Below are positions 25,872-34,020 of a DNA stretch of 64,000 bases, one piece after another. The translations under genes and the position numbers were made by a program. Below the pieces are notes generated by a model. It saw nothing but the letters and a program-made list of their open reading frames with translations. It searched no databases and was not told where the DNA came from. How positions within the stretch are numbered: the first letter of the stretch is position 1; every line of letters starts with the position of its first letter. The DNA comes from Acididesulfobacillus acetoxydans (GTDB lineage: Bacteria; Bacillota; Desulfitobacteriia; Desulfitobacteriales; Desulfitobacteriaceae), in contig NZ_LR746496.1 in assembly GCF_902729405.1 (NCBI RefSeq), forward strand, positions 3,038,001-3,102,000. Reading direction: 5' to 3'.

Positions 25872-27257
25872 TCATGCTTCCAGGCACAAATCCTCATTCA
25901 AGTGGATGATGGCCTTGGCATACATTTCCCGATCTATCACAAACTGCATATTCACTTGCCGCAAAGACTGAGAGACACAGTTGATGTTGATATCATGTTT
26001 AGCCAGAGTGTTGGAGGCCCGGGCCAGAATCTTTGGCATGGCAATATTCGAACCAATAACACAAACGATCGCCGCCTTTTTAACCCGCACCGCCTGGTAG
26101 TTTGCTTCGAGTTCCGCCACTAAAGGGTCGCTGAGGTCCGTTTCCCAAATCACCAGCGAAATGCTGTTGGCATTCGTAGCTTTCATGATATAACTTATTT
26201 TATAATGTTGAAAAATCTTCATAATCTCCAGGTCAAAACCAATCTCTCCGACCATGGAGGTGTCGTGGATCTCCACTACCACGATTTTGTCAGAGCCGGC
26301 AATGATTTCAATCTTCGCTTGCGGACCGATATAATCCTTGGAAATAACGGTTCCCGGGTGTTCCGGCTCGAACGTATTCTTGACCCGGAGGTTAATCCCG
26401 GCCATCTCCAGCGGCTTAGAGGCATTAGGGTGAATTGCCTCCATCCCGATATCGGCCAATTGATCGGCCACATCATAGTTGGTCCGACCCACTGGGACGG
26501 CTTTGTCCACCCCCACGATTTTCGGGTCGGCCGATGACAAATGGTATTCTTTGTGGATGATGGCTTCATCCGCCCGCAGGTAAGTGGCAATGCGCGAAAA
26601 GGTTATTTCGGAATAACCTCGGTCAAATTGGCGCATGATCCCCTCTTTGCCTTTCGTGTAGCCGGTAGCGACTATCAGGGTCTGGGCGGGATCGACATAG
26701 CGAAAAGATTCTCTGATGCGCTCCTCAATCGTAAGCTGCTTCGGATCCCGGAAACCCGTGAGATCGACCAGTTTGGCCCTAATCCCCCTGTTTTGCAGGA
26801 CATTCACCGTATTGAAAGCGGAATGCGCTTCCCCGATGGAAGCCAAGAGTTCCCGCGCCGCGGAGAAGATGCTCTCCCGGCCCACGTAACCCGAAGCCAG
26901 AATGTCCTCCATGCTGCCCAGATAAGCCTCCGCCTGCATCACCCGGTCCAGGAGAAACTCACGGCAAGTATGAAAGTTAAGGCCCAGGGCTGTCATCTCC
27001 TCGTTCAGGGCCAGCAATCTTGTCAACAATTCCTCCAGTGCCGCGCTATAATCCTCTCCCCGTACAAAATATTGATAAATTCCGGGGTCGCCGCTCTTTT
27101 TATCTTCAAGCAGCATATCGGTGACACCGGCATAGGCGGACACGACAAAGACCCGTCCGTAACGGAACTTAGCCGAGTCCGGAGCGCCGATGATGTTACT
27201 GAGGACGTCCCCGAACTGAGACATTGAAGTTCCTCCGATTTTTTCCACCGTCAGCAA
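25872..27257 (-). CDS. Aspartate kinase
   Basis: 461 residues: the substrate-binding VEKIGGTSM at the start, FVVSAYAGVTDMLL, GYTKGKEGI and SEITFSRIATYLRADEAIIHKEYH in the kinase domain, and two C-terminal ACT-like regions. The start TTG at 27257 is chosen because GGAGGTG lies eight bases before it. It makes aspartyl phosphate for lysine, threonine and methionine. The sequence style (VEKIGGTSM, long mid-helices) resembles the Ask_Ect group, but no ectoine genes are near. A promoter is seen at 27278-27306. Confidence 0.9.
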   Translation of the reverse strand: MLTVEKIGGTSMSQFGDVLSNIIGAPDSAKFRYGRVFVVSAYAGVTDMLLEDKKSGDPGIYQYFVRGEDYSAALEELLTRLLALNEEMTALGLNFHTCREFLLDRVMQAEAYLGSMEDILASGYVGRESIFSAARELLASIGEAHSAFNTVNVLQNRGIRAKLVDLTGFRDPKQLTIEERIRESFRYVDPAQTLIVATGYTKGKEGIMRQFDRGYSEITFSRIATYLRADEAIIHKEYHLSSADPKIVGVDKAVPVGRTNYDVADQLADIGMEAIHPNASKPLEMAGINLRVKNTFEPEHPGTVISKDYIGPQAKIEIIAGSDKIVVVEIHDTSMVGEIGFDLEIMKIFQHYKISYIMKATNANSISLVIWETDLSDPLVAELEANYQAVRVKKAAIVCVIGSNIAMPKILARASNTLAKHDININCVSQSLRQVNMQFVIDREMYAKAIIHLNEDLCLEA

Positions 27258-27585
27258 ACAACACACCTCCGTTTCTAATTAAAGCATGTTTGGTGTGTCG
27301 ATACAAGTAGAGAAAACTCGGTTTGTGCTACGATCGCTCCGGTAGCCCAGTTGGGCTGGAGCAGAAACCGATTCCTGCTTGAAACGGGTCAACCCGTTAT
27401 AGACGGGAACCTTTCCGTCCAGCCGTTTAATAAACTGCTTTAGCTTTCGGATCATCCCGTTTCCTTCCCCAGGTAAAGAATTTGCCTTCTGGATTAGCTT
27501 TTCTCTTACGGCTTGGATCTTTTGCCGCAACTTTTTGCTGGTTTGCTCTTTAAATCCAAGCGCCCGGCCGGGCGATAATCCTTTC
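27258..27585. other. Gap between dinB and aspartate kinase
   Basis: Apart from the promoter at 27278-27306, this 328-base gap holds an open minus-strand frame rich in Lys and Gln with no ribosome site and no family I can name. It also holds a perfect AACGGGT-CA-ACCCGTT palindrome at about 27386-27401. It may be remnant coding sequence. Confidence 0.4.
27278..27306 (-). promoter_or_regulatory. SigA-type promoter of aspartate kinase
   Basis: On the minus strand TTGTAT (27306-27301), a 17-base spacer and TTTAAT (27283-27278) precede the GGAGGTG site. The leader would be very short, leaving no room for a lysine riboswitch. Confidence 0.65.
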
Positions 27586-28887
27586 TCACTCTCTCCCCGT
27601 CGCTGCCGAACCGCCGCTTGGACTCTTCCGTTCGCTTCCGTTGCCGGGCCGCTCCCTTGGCTTCCCCGGCACACCGGGAGCGTCGTCTGCCTGGTTTTTC
27701 CCCGTCGGACTGAGAAGTCTCGCCCGCATGATACTCTGGGCCCCGTATTTCTCTCTGACCTCATCGATCACCCGCGCTAAATTCTCTCGCTCCTCCCGGT
27801 CATCGGCAAACAAAGAGAGTTGGCCCTCCTCCTGTTTGGCCAGCTGGTGTACAGACACTCCGATTAGCCGGAGCGGCTGTTTAAGCGCGACTGCGCGGAA
27901 TAAACGACAGGTTTCACGATAGATAACGTCGTCCAGATTAGTCCCCTCGGCCAAAGTGCAGGAGCGGGCCAAGGTGCGAAAATCCTGATAGCGAACCTTG
28001 AGTGTGATCGTTCTCCCTTTGAGCTTCTCCCTGCGCAAGCCCTGACCTACATCACAGCTAAGTTCCAGCAGCACACCCTCCAGAAAATCCCGGTCCCCCA
28101 CATCCGCGCCAAAAGTAGTCTCCCGTCCGATCGACTTCGTTTCCCGCTCGTTTTCCACCGGCCTCTCATCCCGGCCGCGCGCCAGCTCGTAGAGTTGTCC
28201 GCCCAGAACCCCAAAGAGTTGCTTGAGATAACTCGCGTCCAGCCGGCGCAAATCCCGCACGGTTTTTACGTTCAGCCCGTGCAGACGCTCCGCTGTTTTT
28301 TGCCCGACTCCCCAAATCCTTTCCACCGGTAAGGGGTCAAGAAACTCCTGCACCCCCTCGGCCGGAACAACCACAAAACCGTCAGGCTTGCGCAAATCCG
28401 AAGCCAGCTTAGCCAGAAACTTGTTGCCGGCCACTCCCACGGAAGCAGTCAAGCCGAGTTCGTCCCGGATGCGCTCCTTTATTATATGCCCAATCGAAGC
28501 CGCCGGACCGAAGATAGCGCTCGAGGCTGTCACATCCAAAAAAGCCTCATCCAACGACAACGGCTCGACCAGCGGGGTATAGGTGAGAAAAATCTGCCGG
28601 ATCTGACCTGATACCTCCCGGTACTTGCGGCCGTTGACCGGGAGAAAAATCCCCTGAGGGCAGCGACGCCAAGCCTCCGCCAAGGGCATGGCAGAGTGAA
28701 CCCCGGCCTTGCGCGCTTCATAGGAGGCTGTGGACACCACGCCGCGGCTGTTGGGCTTGCCCCCCACGATGACCGGCTTACCCTGCAGGGAAGGATCGTC
28801 CCTCTGCTCCACGGAAGCGTAAAAGGCGTCCATGTCGACATGGACTATTTGGCGTTCAGCCACTTGTTTGGCCACTTGTTCAGCCAC
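27586..28887 (-). CDS. dinB: DNA polymerase IV (Y-family)
   Basis: 433 residues with the Y-family motifs HVDMDAFYASVEQRDD, SYEARKAGVHSAMP, LSLDEAFLDVT (catalytic Asp-Glu) and VGVAGNKFLAKLASDLRKPDG. It carries out error-prone lesion bypass. EGQLSLF near residue 370 is a sliding-clamp binding motif. The last 50 residues after MRARLL are a basic low-complexity tail. The start is a GTG at 28887; the first codons hold a 12-base repeat (AEQVAKQVAE). Confidence 0.94.
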   Translation of the reverse strand: MAEQVAKQVAERQIVHVDMDAFYASVEQRDDPSLQGKPVIVGGKPNSRGVVSTASYEARKAGVHSAMPLAEAWRRCPQGIFLPVNGRKYREVSGQIRQIFLTYTPLVEPLSLDEAFLDVTASSAIFGPAASIGHIIKERIRDELGLTASVGVAGNKFLAKLASDLRKPDGFVVVPAEGVQEFLDPLPVERIWGVGQKTAERLHGLNVKTVRDLRRLDASYLKQLFGVLGGQLYELARGRDERPVENERETKSIGRETTFGADVGDRDFLEGVLLELSCDVGQGLRREKLKGRTITLKVRYQDFRTLARSCTLAEGTNLDDVIYRETCRLFRAVALKQPLRLIGVSVHQLAKQEEGQLSLFADDREERENLARVIDEVREKYGAQSIMRARLLSPTGKNQADDAPGVPGKPRERPGNGSERKSPSGGSAATGRE

Positions 28888-28960
28888 TTGCGTTCACCTT
28901 ACCCCGAACAATAACCTGCCTCTGGCAATGACAATGTAAGTATAGCACAAAGGGTACCTA

Positions 28961-29148
28961 AGCCAAATATCCCCTCATTGGTCAAGATTGGCCTTAAGCA
29001 GTCTCGCACAGATTCCGGTTCACCCAGACGCGCGCCGACAAGGTAGGACTGCAAAGGCTCCAACAACGGTTCGGAGCTCAAGGCCCCAGTCATCCACTCC
29101 CAAGAGATAACGGCACCGTCCGGCAAGCACCAGAGGAATGTAGGTCAA
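28961..29148 (-). pseudogene. Frameshifted remnant like a mannitol/polyol dehydrogenase C-terminus
   Basis: One minus-strand frame (from 29148) reads TYIPLVLAGRCRYLLGVDDWG, and a second frame continues with EPLLEPLQSYLVGARLGEPE and LRPILTNEGIFG to 28961. Together they resemble the C-terminal domain of long-chain polyol dehydrogenases (mannitol/fructuronate type), split by a frameshift and lacking both ends. No start or ribosome site fits. It fills the gap between dinB and the MFS gene. Recognition is from memory of the family, so it is tentative. Confidence 0.5.
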
Positions 29149-29187
29149 GCCCGCAGAGAAAACTGCCGTAAACCGTAGTTGATCATT

Positions 29188-30579
29188 CTAAACCTGCTCC
29201 ACCCTTTGCCCTCGTGCCAACAACACAAACGAAGTTAGGAGCAGCGCCACCCCTGAGAAAAGATAAGCCCTGTTGACTCCAATCTTATTGGCCAGAAAAG
29301 AAAGCACCGCCACGGATACCAAGAAGGCTGCCCTGGTCGTAGCAAAACGCGCGCTGAAAACCCTCCCTCGCATCGAAGGCTTAGTTTCCTCCTGGAAGAT
29401 GCTTTGGATGGGAATAAGAAAGAGAGAGTTGGACACGCCGCTGAAGAAGAAGCAAACCAGAGCCAGGGGATACCAGGGATAAAGCCCCAAGGCGGAAATG
29501 GTCACCCCGGAGAGAAAAAAGCCGGCCAGCATCAGCCCTCTCTTGGAAAAACGTCCACCCCAGGCTACAAGTGCGAAACTGCCAAAAGTAATCCCCACGG
29601 CCATGGTCGCCTCCAAAACCCCCAGCCCCACCGGTGACACTCCCAAAGCCTGAAGGGCATAGACGAAAACAAGGGGATTGAACCCACTGAAGAAAACCAG
29701 GACTATACAATAGGTCAGCAGGGTGTCGGCAAGAATCCTGGTTTTCATTATGTAGACCAGTCCCGCCAGAATATCCTGCCAAACGTGACCCGCGCCGGAC
29801 TCTTCGCCGGCGACTTCCCCCATACCTTCCTCATCTGCCGTGTCTTTTATGCCCCCTTCGTCCGCCGTCTCTTTCCCGGCGTCCCCTTTAGCTGACGCTT
29901 TTTCCCGGGCCGCCGCCTCTTCTCTGACGGACGCTTCGCCTTCCGTCGACCTCCTAACGTCTTCTTCACCGGCGCCACCGATCTTCTCAAATTTAAAACC
30001 CATCAGGAAAATCGTGAACGCCGACACCAAAAACGTAAGGGCGTCCAGAAAGAAGACATGTTCAATCTGTATCAACACGGTCACAATACCCGCCAAGGCG
30101 AAGCCGAGCACTTCCGTGATATTCTGGGCCGACTCATCCAGGGATGTGGCCGTAAGAATATCCCCTTTCTTAAAAATGGCGGGAATAACAGCCATTCTGG
30201 CCGGACTGAAAAACAAGTTCGCCGTGGTACAGAGAAAAGATATAAGGTAGACTAAATTGAGCGAGTACCCAATAACAAAGGGAATGAGACTCACTAAGAA
30301 CGCCCGGCTCAGGTCCGCCGCAATCATGGTCTTTTTTTTATCCCAACGATCCACATAGGCTCCCGCTATCAAACCAAACAGCAGATAGGGAAGAAATGTG
30401 GCCAGGGTCACCTTGCCCACGTCCAGGGCGCTGCCTGTCAGACGATAGACTAAAACTCCCAGAGCTACGTAATGAAGTTTGTCTCCGAGAGCCGAAACAA
30501 ATTGACCCGTCAACAAGAGGCTGAAATCTCTCTCTTTCAACAGTGTCCAAGGTTTGGGCGGACTCGCTTCCACTGCCAA
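29188..30579 (-). CDS. MFS transporter with charged central loop
   Basis: 463 residues with twelve membrane helices in two halves: LLLTGQFVSALGDKLHYVALG at helix 1 and GAYVDRWDKKK as motif A. The centre, about residues 200-265, is a long charged loop of Glu, Lys, Ala and Gly repeats. The start is the TTG at 30579 behind GGAGGGGG; a longer frame reaches 30666 without a site. Such EntS/bacilysin-type MFS proteins export small molecules. Substrate unknown. Confidence 0.83.
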   Translation of the reverse strand: MAVEASPPKPWTLLKERDFSLLLTGQFVSALGDKLHYVALGVLVYRLTGSALDVGKVTLATFLPYLLFGLIAGAYVDRWDKKKTMIAADLSRAFLVSLIPFVIGYSLNLVYLISFLCTTANLFFSPARMAVIPAIFKKGDILTATSLDESAQNITEVLGFALAGIVTVLIQIEHVFFLDALTFLVSAFTIFLMGFKFEKIGGAGEEDVRRSTEGEASVREEAAAREKASAKGDAGKETADEGGIKDTADEEGMGEVAGEESGAGHVWQDILAGLVYIMKTRILADTLLTYCIVLVFFSGFNPLVFVYALQALGVSPVGLGVLEATMAVGITFGSFALVAWGGRFSKRGLMLAGFFLSGVTISALGLYPWYPLALVCFFFSGVSNSLFLIPIQSIFQEETKPSMRGRVFSARFATTRAAFLVSVAVLSFLANKIGVNRAYLFSGVALLLTSFVLLARGQRVEQV

Positions 30580-30707
30580 CTCTACATCCCCCTCCGAATC
30601 TCTTCTGTTCAAGAATTGCCAAAAGGCAAAATCTTTCTGCAACCTAAATTCGCTAAATCCGTACAAATTCCTGCCGCGTTTAAAATTTTTTAATGAGTGA
30701 CCAAGAG

Positions 30708-30752
30708 GCTTAGCCGTATGCCCCTGGCTTTAGCCGGCTTTAGCCATGGGGA
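30708..30752. repeat. Left copy of a repeat flanking the XRE gene
   Basis: CTTAGCCGTATGCCCCTG at 30709-30726 is followed by GGCTTTAGCC and GCCATGGG. A related copy, CTTAGCTGTATGCCCCTG with GCCATGGG, lies at 31408-31439. The two direct copies bracket the small regulator gene, as if it had moved as a cassette. The CCATGGCTAAAGCC arms (minus strand) resemble IS200/IS605 end hairpins. Confidence 0.55.
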
Positions 30753-30862
30753 GATTCAGATCTGTTTTCTTATCCTGCGGAAAAGTCATCCTTTCTGATA
30801 GGGAACAAAGCAGGCACCCCCGCACATGGGTGCCTGCGTCCTCAGTAGATATTCAAACCGAT

Positions 30863-30903
30863 GTGTCACATATACTGTACCATTAGTACCTTATATGTTA
30901 CAC
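30863..30903. promoter_or_regulatory. Palindromic operator upstream of the XRE regulator
   Basis: GTGTCACATATA (30863-30874) and TATATGTTACAC (30892-30903) are inverted copies with 11 of 12 matches and 17 bases between. The site ends 20 bases before the regulator's ATG, the usual place for autorepression. A GTACC direct repeat lies in the spacer. Confidence 0.65.
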
Positions 30904-30923
30904 TACGTTTGGGTGATGATGGT

Positions 30924-31136
30924 ATGGGGAAAAATCTGCGGCTCAAAGCTGCAAGAGCCGCCAAGGACATGTCTCAAAAAGAACTTGCTGAAATTACTAA
31001 GGTCACGAGACAAACGATCAATGCTATTGAGAACGGCGACTTTAACCCATCGATAAGATTGTGCAGGTCAATCTGTAAGGCGCTTAACAAAACCCTAGAC
31101 GAAATCTTTTGGGAGGATGAAGCTGATGTTGAATGA
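30924..31136 (+). CDS. Small XRE-family HTH regulator
   Basis: A 70-residue protein that is almost entirely one helix-turn-helix domain: LKAARAAKDMSQKELAEITKVTRQTINAIENGDFNPS, then LCRSICKALNKTLDEIFW. This matches the clostridial YozG/Xre-like regulators that usually sit before a small membrane protein of the NERDER type. The ATG at 30924 begins the conserved part; GGTGATGAT is a modest ribosome site. The partner gene seems truncated (31117-31176). Confidence 0.88.
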   Translation: MGKNLRLKAARAAKDMSQKELAEITKVTRQTINAIENGDFNPSIRLCRSICKALNKTLDEIFWEDEADVE

Positions 31137-31176
31137 AAGGGATCCGAAGCCGCACGGATATTTCGATGAGAGATAA
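31117..31176 (+). pseudogene. Truncated partner of the XRE regulator (19 codons)
   Basis: An ATG at 31117 overlaps the end of the XRE gene, behind GGGAGG, and reads MKLMLNERDPKPHGYFDER before TAA. In many clostridia the gene after this regulator starts M-K-x(3)-NERDER and encodes a small membrane protein. Only the first residues are kept here, so it seems a relic. This is inference from context. Confidence 0.4.
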
Positions 31177-31468
31177 GGTCATAATCGTTCTTCGCACGAT
31201 TTCCAAACGGATGACTGACAAAAGGGACGAGTGATACAAGGATAAAGGGGAAGCGCTGTTTCCGAAAAAGGGAGCAAGAGTTCCTCCAGGGAACCACTTG
31301 CTCCTAAATTCTACCTTGCACATTTTGCGTCTTATCTGCGGACCGTAGCGCCTAAAGCACGCGCTAGCGGCCGCACTTCCCGCTTGCAGACTCCTTTTGA
31401 CAAAAGTCTTAGCTGTATGCCCCTGTCACCGGCCATGGGATAAGGCAGCGGAAATACCCGAATCCCTC
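31177..31468. other. Gap between the XRE gene and tnaA, with a hairpin
   Basis: No gene is visible. GGAGCAAG near 31270 pairs with CTTGCTCC near 31298, with an inner TTCC/GGAA pair, and may end transcripts from the XRE side. The right copy of the flanking repeat lies at 31408-31439. Confidence 0.45.
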
Positions 31469-32848
31469 TTAGTCGACGGGTTTCAAGCGGCAAAGGAAGT
31501 GGCGTAAGACCTTAGGCTCGTACGTGAACTCCAGCCCCTTCACTTGATCCCGGCGTTCCCAAATCTTGACCAGGGCGTCCACCACGACATCCATATGCCG
31601 GTCCGTGTAGACCCGGCGCGGGATCGTCAGGCGCATGAAGTCAACACCGGCTTTCTTTTGCTCTCCGGTCTCCGGATCCCGCCCGAGCAGCAGGGAACCG
31701 ACTTCCACCGCCCGCACGCCGGATTCAATATAGAGCTCGTTGGTCAGGGCTTGGGCCGGGAACTGTTCGGGCGGAATGTGCGGCAGGAATTTGCCGGCGT
31801 CAACAAAAACCGCATGTCCGCCCACCGGCCATTGAATCGGAATTCCCCGCTGGCGCAGCTCCTCACCCAGATATTCTACCTGGCCGATTCTGCTTTCCAG
31901 GTAGTCCACGTCAAGTCCTTCCTGGAGCCCGACGGCCAAGGCTTCCATATCGCGCCCCGAGAGCCCGCCGTAGGTGACGAATCCTTCCATCGGCACGCAG
32001 GTCGAGCTGGCGGCCTGATAAAGCGCCTGGTCGGATTTAATGCCGATCAAACCGCCCATGTTGACGATGGCATCTTTTTTGGCGCTCATGGTGAAGCAGT
32101 CACCCATGGCGTACATTTCCCGGACAATCTCTTTGATGCTCTTGTTCTCATATCCGGCTTCCCTTTTCTTAATGAAATAGGCGTTTTCGGCAAAACGAGC
32201 GGAATCAAAATTTACCACGATCCCGTATTTGTCAGCGATGCGCCTAACTTCACGCACATTTTCCATGGAGACAGGCTGGCCGCCGGCGGAGTTGCAGGTC
32301 ACGGTAATGATGATAAAGGCGATGTTTTCCGGGCCTTTTTCCTCGATAAAACTTTCCAATTTGTTTATGTCGAAATTTCCTTTAAACGGGTGGGGAGTCT
32401 GCGTGTCGTAGGCCTCATCTATGACGAGGTTGACCGGAATGGCCCCATTCAGCTCAATCCAGGCCATGGTCGTGTCAAAGTGCATGTTGCCCAAAACGTA
32501 TTGCCCTTTGCGCTTAATCAGATGCGGGAAGAGGACCTGCTCCGCACCCCGGCCTTGGTGAGTAGGGAGAACATACTCATAACCGAAGATGTCTTGGACA
32601 GCATCTTTAATTTTGAAGAAAGATTTGCTGCCGGCATAGGCCTCATCACCCAGCATCAAGGCAGCCCACTGGTGGTCGCTCATGGCCCCGGTGCCGCTGT
32701 CCGTCAGGAGATCGATATAGACGTCCTTGGACTTGAGCGAAAACGGATTATATCCCGCTTCCTGCAAGGCTTTAATTCGGTCCTCACGGGAAATCATGCT
32801 AATGGATTCAACCATTTTGATTCGGAAGGGTTCGGCTTTTCTGCTCAT
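31469..32848 (-). CDS. tnaA: Tryptophanase (tryptophan indole-lyase)
   Basis: 459 residues of the tryptophanase/tyrosine phenol-lyase family: [20 protein letters not shown] at the start, [22 protein letters not shown], and the PLP lysine in [13 protein letters not shown]. Residues that separate the two enzymes point to tryptophanase: Asp in HFDTT (Thr in phenol-lyases) and Val in VRAVEVGS (Arg in phenol-lyases). It cleaves tryptophan to indole, pyruvate and ammonia. GGAGGAAAC precedes the ATG at 32848. A sigma-54 promoter lies 54 bases upstream, and a TyrR-type activator is encoded 1.2 kb away. No TnaC leader peptide is seen. Confidence 0.93.
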   Translation of the reverse strand: MSRKAEPFRIKMVESISMISREDRIKALQEAGYNPFSLKSKDVYIDLLTDSGTGAMSDHQWAALMLGDEAYAGSKSFFKIKDAVQDIFGYEYVLPTHQGRGAEQVLFPHLIKRKGQYVLGNMHFDTTMAWIELNGAIPVNLVIDEAYDTQTPHPFKGNFDINKLESFIEEKGPENIAFIIITVTCNSAGGQPVSMENVREVRRIADKYGIVVNFDSARFAENAYFIKKREAGYENKSIKEIVREMYAMGDCFTMSAKKDAIVNMGGLIGIKSDQALYQAASSTCVPMEGFVTYGGLSGRDMEALAVGLQEGLDVDYLESRIGQVEYLGEELRQRGIPIQWPVGGHAVFVDAGKFLPHIPPEQFPAQALTNELYIESGVRAVEVGSLLLGRDPETGEQKKAGVDFMRLTIPRRVYTDRHMDVVVDALVKIWERRDQVKGLEFTYEPKVLRHFLCRLKPVD

Positions 32849-32901
32849 GGATGTTTCCTCCTTTGCCGATGTGGCAAGCATAATCATATGCGGTATTCAT
32901 C

Positions 32902-32919
32902 ATGCAACTCTTATGCCAA
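32902..32919 (-). promoter_or_regulatory. Sigma-54 promoter of tnaA
   Basis: On the minus strand TTGGCATAAGAGTTGCAT has GG and GC exactly ten bases apart, matching the -24/-12 consensus (TGGCAC-N5-TTGCA) with one mismatch. It lies 54 bases before the tnaA start. Confidence 0.75.
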
Positions 32920-33023
32920 TAGATTTTTTCCACAAGTGCCACTTTTATCCCCCTTAAAAAGCAACCCTTTCCATCCTGATGTGTTTGCTTGTCAAATATT
33001 CTTATCACAGGTCAGACAACTTG

Positions 33024-33125
33024 CTGCGGATAGGCCTCATCACCCAGCATCAAGGCAGCCCACCGGTGGTCACTCATGGCCCCGGTGCCCGCTTCTTGCA
33101 AGGTTTTTTAATTCGTTCTTCAACC
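33024..33125 (-). pseudogene. Remnant of a second tnaA copy
   Basis: The stretch GGATAGGCCTCATCACCCAG, continuing with CATCAAGGCAGCCCAC, repeats tnaA codons at about 32633-32700 nearly base for base and in the same orientation. It then jumps, with about 80 bases missing, to the segment GCTTCTTGCAAGG, matching 32758-32775. The rest of this copy is gone. It shows a tandem duplication of tnaA that has mostly been lost. Confidence 0.8.
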
Positions 33126-33158
33126 GCCAGAGAAAGCACTCCCACTAAGGAGAACGTG

Positions 33159-33218
33159 ATGATAGAGCCCCCCCGGCCTAAATGGAATTTGGTCCGTTTA
33201 ATGATCTCCATTACTTAA
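33159..33218 (+). other. 19-codon open frame with strong ribosome site
   Basis: TAAGGAGAACGTG precedes an ATG at 33159; the peptide MIEPPRPKWNLVRLMISIT ends at TAA 33218. I recognise no family. It lies 82 bases before the broken nuclease gene and could be a leader peptide or a start left over from a deleted gene. Confidence 0.3.
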
Positions 33219-33299
33219 AGAGTCAGTCAAGGAAAGTCCGACGGACTCTTTGCATATTCCCAGAAATAGGGTAAGATAGAAAAAGGGGGATGTAATGAT

Positions 33300-33980
33300 T
33301 TGGGGGCTGAATCCGTGAAGAAAAGAATCGCCATTAACCAGAACATCTCCATGGGCGACGTCGAGAAAAATGACCAAAACGTCTGGAGTTTTCTGCTTTT
33401 TACCGGTTATCTCAAGCCTATCAGCCGGGAAATCGTCGACGGAGAGATGGTCTGCAGTCTGGCGATACCGAATCGGGAAGTTCAGACGATTTATCGCGCG
33501 ATCGTAAAATCCTGGTTTAGTGATTCTGTCCATTCAGAGTTTCTGAAGACTATGTTGAAAAGCTTGATCCGTGGGCAGATCGAAATCTTTGCCAGTCACT
33601 TCCGGGAATATGTGGAAAGCAGCTTTAGCTACTTCGATACGGGCGGAAAAGTGCCGGAGAAAATCTACCATGCCTTTGTACTGGGCCTCCTGGTAGGATT
33701 GCGTCCTGATTATGAAATCAAGTCCAACCGCGAGGGCGGGTATGGGCGTTATGATGTCATGGTCATCCCCCGGGACAGAAACTAGGCGGGCCTCATTATT
33801 GAGTTTAAGAGTGTCGAGCCGGAGGAAGTCAAGGATCTGGAACCGATTGCAGAGCTCGCCTTACAGCAGATCGAAGCGAAGGGCTATCAGCAGGAACTGC
33901 TTGAGCGGGGAATCCATAAGGTCATCAATCTGGGTATTGTCTTTCGGGGGAAAGAGGTATTGGTGAAGGCCAAGGACTAA
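33300..33980 (+). pseudogene. PD-(D/E)XK nuclease domain of an AAA-ATPase-like protein, truncated and with in-frame TAG
   Basis: The frame encodes the C-terminal part of the common AAA-ATPase/PD-(D/E)XK family (DUF1703 type): ISMGDVEKNDQNVWSFLLFT, GYLKPISREIVDG, PNREVQTIYRAIV, then GYGRYDVMVIPRDRN and, after TAG at 33783-33785, AGLIIEFKSVEPEE to TAA at 33980. The catalytic Asp and E-x-K are split by the stop; most relatives have Lys or a similar residue there. The whole N-terminal ATPase (about 300 residues) is absent. Truncation plus nonsense codon indicate a decayed gene. Confidence 0.82.
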
Positions 33981-34020
33981 GGGGGGCGATTAAATAATCT
34001 GTTACTTCTTATATGCCAGG

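Noticed and set aside
31469-32848. Tyrosine phenol-lyase instead of tryptophanase
   Set aside because: The Asp in HFDTT and Val in VRAVEVGS match tryptophanases; phenol-lyases carry Thr and Arg at these places.
31544-33148. 534-codon open frame opposite tnaA on the plus strand
   Set aside because: It lies antisense to a clearly conserved enzyme, has no ribosome site and no family features; it is a by-product of GC-rich codon use.
2246-33980. Genome-wide reading of TAG as pyrrolysine or glutamine
   Set aside because: About a third of the intact genes in the window end in TAG (for example efp, pepP, larA, oppC, oppD, the response regulator and the aminotransferase), so TAG is an ordinary stop here; no pyl genes are present. 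The two in-frame ambers are better explained as nonsense mutations.
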